Assembly: GCA_050949745.1 (NCBI GenBank)
Contig: JBMNGF010000018.1
Span: 162,364 to 226,363, forward strand
DNA: 64,000 nucleotides
Direction: 5' to 3'
Source: Syntrophaceticus sp050949745
Lineage (GTDB): Bacteria > Bacillota > DSM-12270 > Thermacetogeniales > Thermacetogeniaceae
Shown: positions 33,494 through 43,183 of the stretch, one piece after another
How the letters are laid out: every line of letters begins with the position of its first letter
Numbering within the stretch: the stretch's first letter is position 1
The notes under the pieces: model-generated
The model's database searches: none
What the model saw: only the letters and a program-made list of their open reading frames with translations
Told to the model about the DNA's origin: nothing
Made by a program: the position numbers and the translations under genes

Positions 33494-36400
33494 GTGGCAA
33501 TTACACCGGGCAGGCTTATTAAATTTTTGGTATTACGATGAGGATGAATTTCAATTTGCTGACGGCAAGCTACTCCTCAGGGGGAATAATGGTTCCGGAA
33601 AGTCGGTAACCATGCAAAGCTTTATTCCCATCTTATTGGATGGACGCAAAAGTCCTGACCGCTTGGATCCTTTCGGCTCAAAAGCCCGCAGAATGGAAGA
33701 TTACCTGCTTGGGGAAAAGGGGGTAGTCGATCGGGAGGAGCGGACTGGTTATCTGTATTTGGAATATAAGAAGGAAGGCCTAGAGCAATATCTTACAACA
33801 GGTATCGGTTTACGGGCCAAGCGTGGCAGCGCTATGAATTTTTGGGGTTTTGTGATACTCGATAACCGGCGTATAGGCAAGGATTTTTTACTTTATAAAA
33901 AAGAACGCAGTTTGGGCAAAGAGGAAAAAGTCCCCTTGACCCGTGTTGAGTTGGAAAACCGCCTGGCTGACGGAGGCCGGGTAGTCCGCACCTCTAAGGA
34001 ATATATGAATTTGGTCAACAAGCACATTTTTGGCTTTGAAAATATCACTGATTTTGAAGAGCTGATCAAGTTGCTTATTCAACTGCGCAGCCCTAAGCTC
34101 AGCAAGGATTTTAGACCAACCGTAATTTATGAAATTCTCAACGAATCCTTACCTGGGTTAAGTGAGGATGAATTGCGTCCCCTGTCTGAAACCATTGAGA
34201 ATATGGATCAAATCCAACAACAAATTGAACAGTTAGATAGAGAGCAAAAATCCTTACAAAGGCTATGTAAACAATATAATGATTACAACCAGATGATTTT
34301 ACTGGAAAAGGCCCGGGGGTTTTTGAATATACACGCTGATCTTAACCGATTCATCGCAGATGAAAAAGAACTGAATAACCAATTAGTGAGCCTGGGTGAG
34401 CTCACAGATAAACTAAAAGCTCGTAAAAATGAATTAAATAGAGAACACGATGTGCTGCAAGAGGAACAAAGCAAGCTGGTAAAACACGAGGTTTTTGATC
34501 TGGAGAAAGAGAAAATACAGTTAGAACAAAATCTGCAGACTAAAAAAGATGGACTCGCGGCCAAAGAAAAAAGTTTGGACAAGCAAAAAAGTAACGAACA
34601 GGGTTTATACCGTAAAAAAGAGCGAGGAAGAGCAATATTTAGCCAGGTTGGATACCGAGATCACCGAAAAAATTGAGGATCTTGATTATGATAGTGACGA
34701 AGCCCAATTTTTCAACCACTCCTTGGCCAGGAATGAATTTATGCAAAAGTACCAAAATGGCGAGTTTGTTTTCGATCTTTGGAAAAAGGAAACAGAAAAC
34801 TATAGAAATAAACTGGCCGCTATTTTGAAAGCAATCGAAAAACTTGATAAAACCCAGGTTGATTTCCAGGATGCTGATAAGGAATTGGCTGAGGCCAGTA
34901 AAAAGGCAGACTTAAATGAAGTAGAGGCCAAAAAGTGGGGGGAACTATTTGCAGAGGAGAAAGAGAGGCTGTTATCTGCCATCTACATTTGGCTGGAACA
35001 AGCAACAGAGCTCAAACTGACTGAGTTTGATATACAAGAAATGAGCCGGGTTTGTGGGAATCTTTTCGAGAGTTGCTCTGCTGATGATCTAAAGAGTATA
35101 GTCGATCGAAACTATTTAACTAATTTCAAGCGATTGGAGCAAGAGATTGCCTCCCTAAAACAAAAAAGCACAAACAATAAACAACTATGCACTGCCAAGA
35201 AAGAGGAAATTAAGGAATGGCAAAGCAAAAAAGATCCGGAACCCCCGAGACACAAAGAGACAATTTTAACTCGGCAGGAACTGGCTTCGAAAAAGGTCCC
35301 CTACCTGCCCTTCTACCAAGCTGTTGAATTTAGACCGGAGAACACACCCGAACAAAGAAAACGCATAGAGAGCGCCATTACTCAAATGGGCATTTTAGAT
35401 GCCTTGATTGTGCCTGAAAAATATCAGGGCCGCATCCCCCAGTCGGACAAAATATTAGTGCCTCACCCCCAACTTTTCCAACACACCCTGGCTGATCTTT
35501 TAGTGGCCACTCCTGTTGAAGGCAGTGGGGTGACAGAGGGTACGATCATCAATGTTCTGGAAAGCATTTTGTTAGAAGGCAGTGGGGATAGTCAGGCTGT
35601 AGTCCGCAAAGATGGAAGCTATCAGATGGCTTTACTTGAAGGCCAGGCTCCCTGTGAGGAAACAGCCTGTTTTATTGGACATGAAGCCCGCAAAAGATAT
35701 CGGCAAAAGATGATTGAAAAGTTCACAGACGAGCTGAAAGTGCTGGAAGATGTCCAGGCAAACTTGGTCGATAGCCTGGATAAGCTAGATAAGCGGAAAG
35801 AATTATTGGAGCAGGAATTGAGTAATCTCCCCGCTGTTGACGATGTTAAATCTGCTTATGATTCATGGCAGCGGTTGATTTTTGAAGGGAACATTTTTAA
35901 GGAAGATGTCGATAGAAAAAACACCAAAGTAAAAAATTTGTTGGCACTTTTAAACACAAGACAGGCTGAATTGAGGGATTTAACTAAAGATATAGCCTTG
36001 CCGATCAAGGGTGAAATATATGGAGCAGTTGTAGAACAGATGACACATTATCAGGCAAATTTGCATGAATTAGAATTGAAATACAAGGATTATATAAACT
36101 CAGCCAGCAATCTGAAAAATCTAGAAATGAACTTACGGGATGCTATTGAAAGAGTCGATGAACTGAAAGGCGAAATAAATGTAATCAGCGATGAAATCAA
36201 AAAGCTGGAACTGCAAATTAACAGTGTTAAGGAAAGGTTGAACCTATCCGGGGCAGAAGATATAAAGAAACGCATTAATGAAGTGGAGCAAAGAATTAGA
36301 CAGTTCCCGCAGGAGTTATCTAACACGGAAAACCAGCTGGCTAACCACGTTAAATCGATAGAAACCAAAAAACATGATCTTGCGCAACTAAAGCTAAAGC

Positions 36401-37671
36401 AACGAATTTATGGGGAACTCCATAAACACTGGGAGCAGACTTTAAAAACCGAGCTTAAGCTGGGCCTGGTCAAGGAAGCTGCCCAGCTAGACACTTCCAT
36501 TGATTTCATCAAGCTGGTCAGGGAAATAAAAGAAGTGTTGACGGTTAGGGAAAATACGACACGGGAGCGGCTTGCGGACAGGCTTAACCAGATTTTTTAT
36601 CAAGAACAAAGTACCCTGATCGAATACCGGCTTACCCAACAACCTATTGACGGCATTAAAGTGGAATTGGATTTAGCGGGTTTGGATAAAGAAAGCCAGG
36701 CGATTGAGTTTTTGGTCGGTGATTTAGAAGCAAAATCTTACCGAACCCAAATTTTATTGGAGTACTCTGGTAACAAGGTCAGCCCTCTCTTTGTTTTAGA
36801 AAAAATAGAAGGGGATATCGAACTACAGCAGGCAATCCTTAATGATAAAGACCGAGAGCTTTATGAAGAGATAATTATGAATAGTGTGGGCCGGATTATC
36901 CGGGCTCGTATTAACCGGGCCGAGGCTTGGGTGGCCAAAATTGATCAGCTGATGTCAGAACGTGACACATCCAGCGGTCTCACTTTCTCTCTTAAATGGC
37001 GCCCGCTGACCGCCCAATGGGAAGAGGAATTGGATACAAAAGAACTGGTGGAATTATTGCGCCTGGACCCCAAATTTTTAAAACCCACGGACATGGATAA
37101 AATCACTCAGCATTTTCGTTCGAAGATCAGCAGAGCTAAGGAGCTGATGGCCGAAAAAGGGTATGGGGAAACCTTCAATCAGATCATCAGGGAAATGCTA
37201 GATTATCGCCAATGGTTCCAATTCACCCTATACTATCAAAGAACAGGGGAAAAGAAAAAGGAATTAACCAATAAGGTCTTTTACACCTTCAGCGGTGGGG
37301 AAAAGGCAATGGCCATGTATATACCGTTATTTTCCGCTGCTTATTCCCGTTATCAGGAAGCCAGGAAAGATGCCCCATATATTATTTCACTAGACGAAGC
37401 CTTTGCTGGGGTAGATGAAAACAATATTCGGGACATGTTTGATCTTGTTGAAAAGCTGGGTTTTAACTTTATTATGAATTCCCAATCTCTTTGGGGGGAC
37501 TATGACACTGTTTCGGCATTGAGCATTTGTGAACTGGTACGCCCCCAAAATGCACCCTATGTAACAGTTATCCGTTATTGGTGGAACGGGAGAGAGAAAG
37601 AGTTGGTGGTTCCTGAAAGCTACCCTGAAAACTACAGTGTCGAATTAAAAGAAACAGCAGATGGGGTCTAA
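33441..37671 (+). CDS. jetC: Wadjet SMC-like ATPase JetC (TIGR02680 type), interrupted by a one-base frameshift
   Basis: The two halves together make about 1,390 aa. The N-terminal part has HRAGLLNFWYY and Walker A GNNGSGKS. Long coiled coils follow, and the C-terminal part has signature FSGGEKA and Walker B IISLDEAFAGVD. The frame breaks in the first coiled coil: reading changes from phase 3 to phase 1 at a run of six A near 34614-34619, and removing one A restores QGLYRKK-SEEEQYLARL. The phases overlap by about 130 nt, as expected for a single indel. The start is unclear: GTG at 33441, or an unusual ATA at 33480 that has a good GGGGGAG ribosome site. It may be a sequencing error, a real inactivation or transcriptional slippage. 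Confidence 0.88.
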
Positions 37672-37674
37672 ATC

Positions 37675-39027
37675 ATGAACAAAAAGGATTTACAGGTTGC
37701 AGCCGAATTTTTTCGGGGAGAGCCGGGCTTTAAACGCCTCTTCAAAAAATTTATTCAAAACTACCGAAGCCTTGGCCGTTTAGGTGGCACAGCCAAATTG
37801 ACTAAGCCTACTTTAGAAGAAAAAGAGGCCCTAGGTGGTATTTTGGGCCAAGACCTTAGCGGGAAATCGACCCTGACAATATCTGTAAGGAGATTCGCCA
37901 AAGCACTGGAAAAAACCCGTTTTGCTCATATAGATTTAAAGGAATTGTTATTTGCCTATCACGGCGGCACGATTCTGACTAAGAGAGAGGAAGAAAATGA
38001 ATATCTAGAGACTAAGAATAGGTTTTTTCAGGACTTATCAGAGAAGTACCCGCAAGAAACCTGCCAGATGTGGCTAGAACACATCCAAAGTAACAAAAGT
38101 GCCAGCAAAGGCGTCCATTGTACATATAAGGAAAACCCTTATCTACTAGAAGAGCAGCTAAAAAACGTGCTAGAAGCAATCGGTAGATTGCCTGCTAGAG
38201 ACAATAATCATCCAGTTGAGTATTGTCGTTTACCGGTCTTCGCTCACCAGATCACTGACGACCCCCATGCTTTTGACACCAACACCTCCCAGGGCCGGCT
38301 GCTGGTTCAGGCATTGGGTTTTATTAGAGGACTGCAGGATGCAAACTATCATCTGAACAATAGCCCCAACTCAGAGGAAATAACTGAACTGTTGAGTAGC
38401 TTTGGTATAATTCGCGACGATATTCTGAACTTTGTTACCTGTGTGGGTATTATCGCCGATGAAAAAGATTCTGCAAAACGAAAAGACTGGTGGCAGAAAT
38501 GCGCCGAAGAAGGGGTAGCCCTGAATATACCATTACGAGAAATCATTAAAGAGGAAGGTTTCTCCCCTTTTAACGGACAAAAGGCGGTTTTTGTTGTAGA
38601 AAATTCCGGGGTCTTTTCCGAAATCCTAGATACATATCAAGATAAAATGCTACCCCCCCCATCCCTAATTTGCACCAATGGTCAATTTAAATTAGCAGCA
38701 TTGCTTTTATTTGACAGTTTAGTGCAAAATGATGTCACTATTTATTATTCGGGAGATTTTGATCCGGAAGGATTGCTGATGGCTCAGCGTCTGGAAAACA
38801 GGCATCCTTCAAAAGTACGACTTTGGCATTATACATTAGCAGATTACCAAAACACCTTATCAGAAGTGGTTCTCTCAGAAAATAGGCTTAACAAACTGAA
38901 GAAACTAAATTCGCCGCAGCTAGCCGATGTAAAAGAGTTTATGATAAAAACAAAGAGAGCGGGATACCAAGAAAAATTGATCGATGCTTTTGTGAGAGAT
39001 ATGGGGATCAAGCGGGATCACCCATGA
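37675..39027 (+). CDS. jetD: Wadjet nuclease subunit JetD (DUF2399, toprim)
   Basis: 450 aa. The C-terminal half carries the toprim (Topo VI A-like) acidic residues: Glu in FVVENSGVF and the Asp pair in YYSGDFDPEGLLMAQRL. The N-terminal part is the DUF3322-like arm that contacts the SMC complex. JetD makes the double-strand break once JetABC has extruded a small circular DNA. It begins 3 nt after jetC, and its stop overlaps by 4 nt the start of a short HEPN-like ORF. Confidence 0.92.
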   Translation: MNKKDLQVAAEFFRGEPGFKRLFKKFIQNYRSLGRLGGTAKLTKPTLEEKEALGGILGQDLSGKSTLTISVRRFAKALEKTRFAHIDLKELLFAYHGGTILTKREEENEYLETKNRFFQDLSEKYPQETCQMWLEHIQSNKSASKGVHCTYKENPYLLEEQLKNVLEAIGRLPARDNNHPVEYCRLPVFAHQITDDPHAFDTNTSQGRLLVQALGFIRGLQDANYHLNNSPNSEEITELLSSFGIIRDDILNFVTCVGIIADEKDSAKRKDWWQKCAEEGVALNIPLREIIKEEGFSPFNGQKAVFVVENSGVFSEILDTYQDKMLPPPSLICTNGQFKLAALLLFDSLVQNDVTIYYSGDFDPEGLLMAQRLENRHPSKVRLWHYTLADYQNTLSEVVLSENRLNKLKKLNSPQLADVKEFMIKTKRAGYQEKLIDAFVRDMGIKRDHP

Positions 39028-39197
39028 AAACCGCAGAAGTACCCGCGGCTTTAGGCCATTGTGATTCTGGCAAGCATTCAGGTATTATCGCTTATTTCAA
39101 CCGGTACTATATTAAGGAGGGTGTTTTTGATAAATCCCTTTCTAAAATGATAGACACGGCATACAGGCTTCGGGAAAAAGCGGATTGCGTAAACTAA
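39024..39197 (+). CDS. Truncated HEPN-domain protein, coupled to jetD
   Basis: 57 aa, whose ATG overlaps the jetD stop (ATGA). The sequence GKHSGIIAYFNRYYIKEGVFDKSLSKMIDTAYRLREKADC is the C-terminal half of a HEPN domain, including the usual late helix and the closing R..aD- motif; the first half is missing. HEPN proteins are usually toxins or RNases paired with nucleotidyltransferases. It is either a stub left by deletion or a small protein now attached to the Wadjet operon. Another fragment (MFS pump) follows at once, supporting decay. Confidence 0.6.
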   Translation: MKTAEVPAALGHCDSGKHSGIIAYFNRYYIKEGVFDKSLSKMIDTAYRLREKADCVN

Positions 39198-39604
39198 GTT
39201 GTTTTACTCCAGTCGCGATGGCCTATATCGGTGATATTACAACAGAAGAGCAGCGCGGCTCGGGTATGGGCTTGATGGGCGCCTCTATGGGATTGGGCAT
39301 GGTGATGGGGCCGGCCCTAGGTGGTATCTTATCAGGTATCTCCTACGCCTTTCCCTTCTTTTTTGCAGCGGGTCTGGCAATAGCCAATGTACTTACAGTG
39401 TTTATTTTATTGAAGGAGTCGCTGACCGCAGAGGTAAGGATGAGACAGCAAGAGGAAGCCGCTAATAAGGGTAAGGGTGGCTTTGGTTCTATCCTGGGAG
39501 AATTGCGTACTCCGCTCATTCAATTATTTATCATGCTCCCAAAGAAGAATTTGCTTCGCCCGGCCAGCCAAGGCATAGATATCCTCTTCCACGAGACCAT
39601 ATAA
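39198..39604 (+). pseudogene. Fragment of an MFS drug-efflux-type transporter
   Basis: The frame encodes the middle of an MFS pump: PVAMAYIGDITTEEQRGSGMGLMGASMGLGMVMGPALGG is the classic span 4-5 region with motif C, followed by another span and part of the central loop. Both the first three spans and the entire second half are missing, and no ribosome site precedes it. It cannot be functional. Confidence 0.75.
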
Positions 39605-40131
39605 TGATCGCAGTTCCTTGGTTTTCCTAATATTCTTATTCAATTATTTCTACCCATTTTCTCCCCCTGTCATCCAAACACAGGGGAAAGTCCCCTGATC
39701 TGGTTGCAAGGGCAGGGGGGTAAAGGGCTGGTGGCAGTGCTGTCCCAAGAGGCAACACTGCAGAAAATAGTTATTAAAATCCGGTAACAGGAACCAAATA
39801 CGCAGAGGTAATGCTTCAACCTGTTTCACTGCCGCTAGTAGCCGAACTGTTGGAGCTGTCCAGTAAAGCAAAAATAAAAGAGTATGTGAAACAGATTGTG
39901 TTTGGGGGTTGAGAGGCTTTGCTTCGGTCCTGGTCCAAGCGATGAGTTCTTCTATTTGTTTACGGCACCCCAGTGCTTTGCGGAGTTGCTTTTTTCCCCG
40001 AGCTTGCATTTCACGATAAAATCAGTAAACTTACCCTTCCATAAACTGGTTTTATGCTATATTATTAGGCTACATGGTATAATAAATAAAACGGAAGTGA
40101 TATTCACATATGAGAGGAAGGGGCGATCAAT
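39605..40131. other. 527-bp region without an identifiable gene
   Basis: Frames in both directions are short or of implausible composition. The minus-strand frame at about 39850-40009 (KQLRKALGCRKQIEELIAW) is weakly protein-like and could be a remnant. Nothing else was supported. Confidence 0.3.
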
Positions 40132-40380
40132 TTGGCTTTTATCAGGAAGGTTGTAAATAGCGATAAATTGGCTGACATCATAGACATACCGGAAAGCTTA
40201 AGAAATAGAAAAGTGGAAATACTGATATTCCCGTACGAAAACACGAATATGGAAAGTCTCACACCTAAGCACCCTACAAGAGCTAGGGGATTGTTAGAAA
40301 GGTATAAAAACGAGGAGCTAAAAGAGCAGGAAACCGGAGCTTGGGCAAAAGCAGTGGTGGATAAACATGAAAATAGTTGA
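40132..40380 (+). CDS. Antitoxin of a VapBC-type pair
   Basis: 82 aa from TTG, with AGGAAGGGG about 7 nt upstream. The N-terminal strand-rich half (VEILIFPY) resembles the AbrB-like or DUF2281 antitoxins, and the C-terminal RARGLLERYKNEELKEQETGAW is the typical toxin-wrapping tail. Its 3' end overlaps the start of a PIN-domain ORF. Because that toxin is truncated, the antitoxin is now probably an orphan. Confidence 0.65.
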   Translation: MAFIRKVVNSDKLADIIDIPESLRNRKVEILIFPYENTNMESLTPKHPTRARGLLERYKNEELKEQETGAWAKAVVDKHENS

Positions 40381-40513
40381 TGCAAATATTGTGTTGAGGT
40401 ATCTGCTAAATGATACGGAAGATCTTTCAGAAAAAGCTGCAAACTTATTGGAAAACAATGAAGTTTTTGTGCCAAATGAATCAGATTGGGGACGGGGAGT
40501 TACCAAAGCCTAA
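40367..40513 (+). pseudogene. Truncated PIN-domain (VapC-type) toxin
   Basis: 48 codons starting MKIVDANIVLRYLLNDTEDLSEKAANLLENN, the canonical first beta strand and catalytic Asp of a PIN domain, overlapping the antitoxin gene by 14 nt. Similarity stops near VFVPNESD, where a palindromic element begins; the other catalytic acids are missing. The toxin is therefore inactive, apparently broken by insertion or rearrangement. Confidence 0.75.
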
Positions 40514-40597
40514 TGGCGCATTAATGCGAATCTAAAAAAAGTTGACTTTGGCGGCCTATGCGGTTGTTGCATGGGCCGCCTTTTTGCGCGCATTAGG
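40509..40597. repeat. Palindromic element interrupting the PIN-domain gene
   Basis: Outer arms CCTAATG (40509-40515) and CATTAGG (40591-40597), extended by GGCGC/GCGCG, enclose a strong 12-bp hairpin GGCGGCCTATGC (40550-40561) with complement (40569-40580) and five T. The size of about 90 nt and the nested symmetry look like a small non-autonomous mobile element carrying its own terminator. Confidence 0.55.
40550..40585 (+). terminator. Intrinsic terminator inside the palindromic element
   Basis: A 12-bp stem with one G-U pair, 7-nt loop and TTTTT. Confidence 0.85.
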
Positions 40598-40619
40598 AGA
40601 ACAGTACCCCGCAAAGGTA

Positions 40620-40770
40620 CCGGGTGTCTGATAAGGGCATGGCGGTTACTCTTATCTCGACCGAGGTTGCAGCTGAGGCCTCAGTACCTTTCTCATCGGC
40701 CCTGATGAATGTTTTGTGTTTAACTTCACTGATATATAGGTCCTTTGTGTGCTGTTCGTTCATCTGTGAT
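40620..40770 (-). pseudogene. Serpin fragment 3 (reactive-loop region)
   Basis: About 150 nt closely match 22087-22235 of the intact serpin gene, covering SEVKHKTFIR, the hinge DEKGTEASAATSVEIR and TAMPLSD. The loop differs slightly (RVTAMP against RETAMP). The gene is cut on both sides. A GGGGACGGTTCC motif related to the REP-like cores adjoins at about 40777. Confidence 0.8.
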
Positions 40771-40966
40771 GTAGTGGGGACGGTTCCTGTTGCATTTTGT
40801 GGAATGATATTGGGGGTCAAGGGGGGCAAATGAGCTGAACAGCCATTAGTTTGGCAAATTCTTTAGTGTAGTAGTCAGAACCTGGGATATATCCGTGGTG
40901 GGGAGCAGCGACTAGCATATCTCTTCTCTTACCTGGGGTGTAGAAAATATCTTCTATTGTTTGAGG
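40771..40966. other. Intergenic region with a GGGACGGTTCC motif
   Basis: It has no gene. The motif near 40777 is the complement of the GAACCGTCCC core found in the element at 47197-47223. The remainder is unremarkable. Confidence 0.35.
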
Positions 40967-40990
40967 CACTGCATTCACCCCTTTGCAGTG
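40967..40990. promoter_or_regulatory. Palindrome in the control region of the BNR gene (operator candidate)
   Basis: CACTGCA (40967-40973) and TGCAGTG (40984-40990) with a 10-nt spacer. It is preserved exactly in the duplicate at 23426-23449 while the spacer changed, as expected for a binding site. A TATAAT lies about 90 nt downstream. Confidence 0.5.
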
Positions 40991-41123
40991 TTATTATTTG
41001 CTATATTGTAGCATAATGGATGCTGTTTTTCTTTTCTAAATGAAAATATCCTGAAACCGGGCGTGGATTTCTTTTATAATGAAGGAAGAGATTTGCTAAA
41101 TTATTTTTCACAGGAGATAAACA

Positions 41124-42467
41124 ATGCCCATAGATGGTTCAAACGAATTCAAAAAGAGAAAATATCGACGGGGGTTAATCTTTTGCATAGCTATTGCCGT
41201 AATGGGTGTCAGTTATTTTGGTTATTATCTGTACCGACAAAATGCAATTCATATTCAAGAACCAGAGGGTTTTTCTGTTGAATGTAAAACAGACGACATC
41301 AGTTTGGCAGGAGAAAAGTGGCTGGAAGCATACACTGAACAATACCGGCAAAAATATATGCCTCGCAGCCAAAAGCTCATAGAATATGGGATTGATGATA
41401 TTGATATAAAGGAAAGCAATGTGATTCAAATTGATTTTTGGATTGTTACAGCCCAATTAGATGAAAAAACTGCATTCGATTGGAATGGTGGTTTAGAAGA
41501 TAATAAAATTTATTGCCAATGGGTTTTATGGTTTGATAAAGAGACAACATCTGATGACACCATTGTCTATACTGTAACCAAATTACAAAGGCCGGCTGGC
41601 TATGATTTAGAAAAATACCAAACCAGTGGTGAAAAAGAACAAGATGAATATCAGCACAAGTATGTAGACGAGATTCCCTATGAGCAGCAGCAGTACACTT
41701 ACAAAATCGAAAATGGAATTTGTTCTGTCAGCTATGATCATGCAAATACATGGAGGGAAGTTCCCGTTCCTTTGGAGACATTGGCCAAGGTTGGTGATGG
41801 GCACTCGTATTATAATCAGTTACAGCAGGGAAGCTTTCTGATTACGCCAGAAAAAACAGCCTTTCTCTACGGCGGTACCAGGGAAAATAAGCTTATGATT
41901 ACCTATACAGAGGATATGGGAGCCATCTGGAAAACAGCTGAAATCGGTGCACAGTTGGAGAGCATAAGAGTGAAATTCTGCAGCTTTCCAACTGTATCGG
42001 TTGGCTATGTGATTGCTGCAGGGGACAGAACTATGTCACAAGAGGGGCAGGCCATTTATCAAACAACAGATGGCGGCTCTTCATGGAATGAGGTTGGGTA
42101 TGGCCCCAGTACATGGCTTTTACAATACGGGGGTTTTGTGGATGAAAATGTGGGGTTTATGAGCTATCCCAAAATAGATGGAGCCGAGACCAATTTCTAC
42201 CGGACAGAAGATGGCGGTAAAACCTTTGAGCCTATTATTTTGCCTATTGTAGAAGAGGAATGGATGGGTATAAGCCTTGAACCCTATATCCAACCAGAAA
42301 CGCCTTATTTTGAGGGCGGCCAATTGTTTCTCCTGGTGGGACAGGGTGGCCAGGGTGATTTTATGGGGGGTAATGTCATGGCAAAATACAAATCAGAAGA
42401 TATGGGAAAGACATGGTCCTTTGTGGAATCGGTAGAAAGAAAATCATTTAATAAAGCCGAGGGGTAA
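41124..42467 (+). CDS. Membrane-anchored BNR (Asp-box) repeat protein
   Basis: 447 aa. A basic N-terminus precedes one membrane span (about residues 16-35), leaving the rest outside. Asp-box repeats are visible (YQTTDGGSSW, YRTEDGGKTF, YKSEDMGKTW and the weaker TYTEDMGAIW), indicating a beta-propeller like sialidases or photosystem-assembly YCF48. The catalytic arginines of sialidases are not evident, so binding or sensing is more likely than hydrolysis. AGGAGA precedes the ATG. It is followed by BceRS/BceAB-type genes on the same strand and may belong to that surface-stress module. Its promoter and first codons are duplicated at 23.5 kb. Confidence 0.75.
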   Translation: MPIDGSNEFKKRKYRRGLIFCIAIAVMGVSYFGYYLYRQNAIHIQEPEGFSVECKTDDISLAGEKWLEAYTEQYRQKYMPRSQKLIEYGIDDIDIKESNVIQIDFWIVTAQLDEKTAFDWNGGLEDNKIYCQWVLWFDKETTSDDTIVYTVTKLQRPAGYDLEKYQTSGEKEQDEYQHKYVDEIPYEQQQYTYKIENGICSVSYDHANTWREVPVPLETLAKVGDGHSYYNQLQQGSFLITPEKTAFLYGGTRENKLMITYTEDMGAIWKTAEIGAQLESIRVKFCSFPTVSVGYVIAAGDRTMSQEGQAIYQTTDGGSSWNEVGYGPSTWLLQYGGFVDENVGFMSYPKIDGAETNFYRTEDGGKTFEPIILPIVEEEWMGISLEPYIQPETPYFEGGQLFLLVGQGGQGDFMGGNVMAKYKSEDMGKTWSFVESVERKSFNKAEG

Positions 42468-42510
42468 GTGTACTATTGGAATGGGTATAATGCCTGTTGG
42501 GGGAAGATCT

Positions 42511-43182
42511 ATGTATAAAATCATGATCATCGAAGATGATATCACCATTGCTAAAACCATAGCAGAGCATCTATCTAAATGGGATTATGATGTTTACTAT
42601 GTCACCGATTTTAAAAATATTATTGAGCAGTTCGTTCAATTTGAGCCCCAGCTTGTCCTGCTTGATGTGATGCTTCCCTTTTTTAATGGTTTTCATTGGT
42701 GCAGCGAAATACGCAAAATATCTAAGGTGCCTGTGATCTTTATTTCATCAGCCAGTGATAATATGAATATTGTCATGGCTATGAATATGGGTGGGGATGA
42801 CTTTATTGTCAAACCCTTTGATCTGCATGTTCTTACAGCCAAGGTAGGGGCATTGCTGCGGCGTACATACTCCTTTCAAGGGCAGGTAAACATTATTGAA
42901 CATAATGGAGCTGTCTTAAACCTCAGAGATACAACCCTGACCTACCAAAATCAAAAGGTTGAGCTGACCAGGAATGATTATAAGATTCTGCAGCTGCTGA
43001 TGGAGAACATAGGGAAAGTGGTTTCTCGTGAAGAAATCATGCAGCACCTTTGGGAAAATGATAATTTTGTCGATGACAATACCCTGACAGTTAATATAGC
43101 TCGCCTGCGGAAAAAATTAGCAGAAGCTGGGCTGCAAAATTTCATTAAAACTAAAAAAGGCCTTGGTTATCTGGTGGAGTGA
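42511..43182 (+). CDS. bceR: Response regulator, OmpR/PhoB family (BceR-like)
   Basis: 223 aa from the ATG at 42511, which follows GGGGGAAG; upstream codons of the longer frame lack a ribosome site. The receiver domain has acidic pair EDD (8-10), phosphoacceptor Asp in LVLLDVMLPF (about 52) and Lys in IVKPFD; the C-terminal winged helix (VELTRNDYKILQLLMEN...GLGYLVE) is OmpR type. It lies 1 nt from the kinase start and ahead of BceAB-like transporter genes, the layout of peptide-antibiotic detoxification modules. Confidence 0.9.
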   Translation: MYKIMIIEDDITIAKTIAEHLSKWDYDVYYVTDFKNIIEQFVQFEPQLVLLDVMLPFFNGFHWCSEIRKISKVPVIFISSASDNMNIVMAMNMGGDDFIVKPFDLHVLTAKVGALLRRTYSFQGQVNIIEHNGAVLNLRDTTLTYQNQKVELTRNDYKILQLLMENIGKVVSREEIMQHLWENDNFVDDNTLTVNIARLRKKLAEAGLQNFIKTKKGLGYLVE

Positions 43183-43183
43183 T

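Noticed and set aside
34600..34625. Programmed -1 ribosomal frameshift in jetC at AAAAAAG
   Set aside because: The shift needed is +1 (skip one base), not -1, and no downstream pseudoknot or stem was seen. An indel is simpler.
39650..40009. 119-codon minus-strand ORF
   Set aside because: No start signal, no family and odd composition (many Cys, Gln and Pro); at most a decayed remnant.
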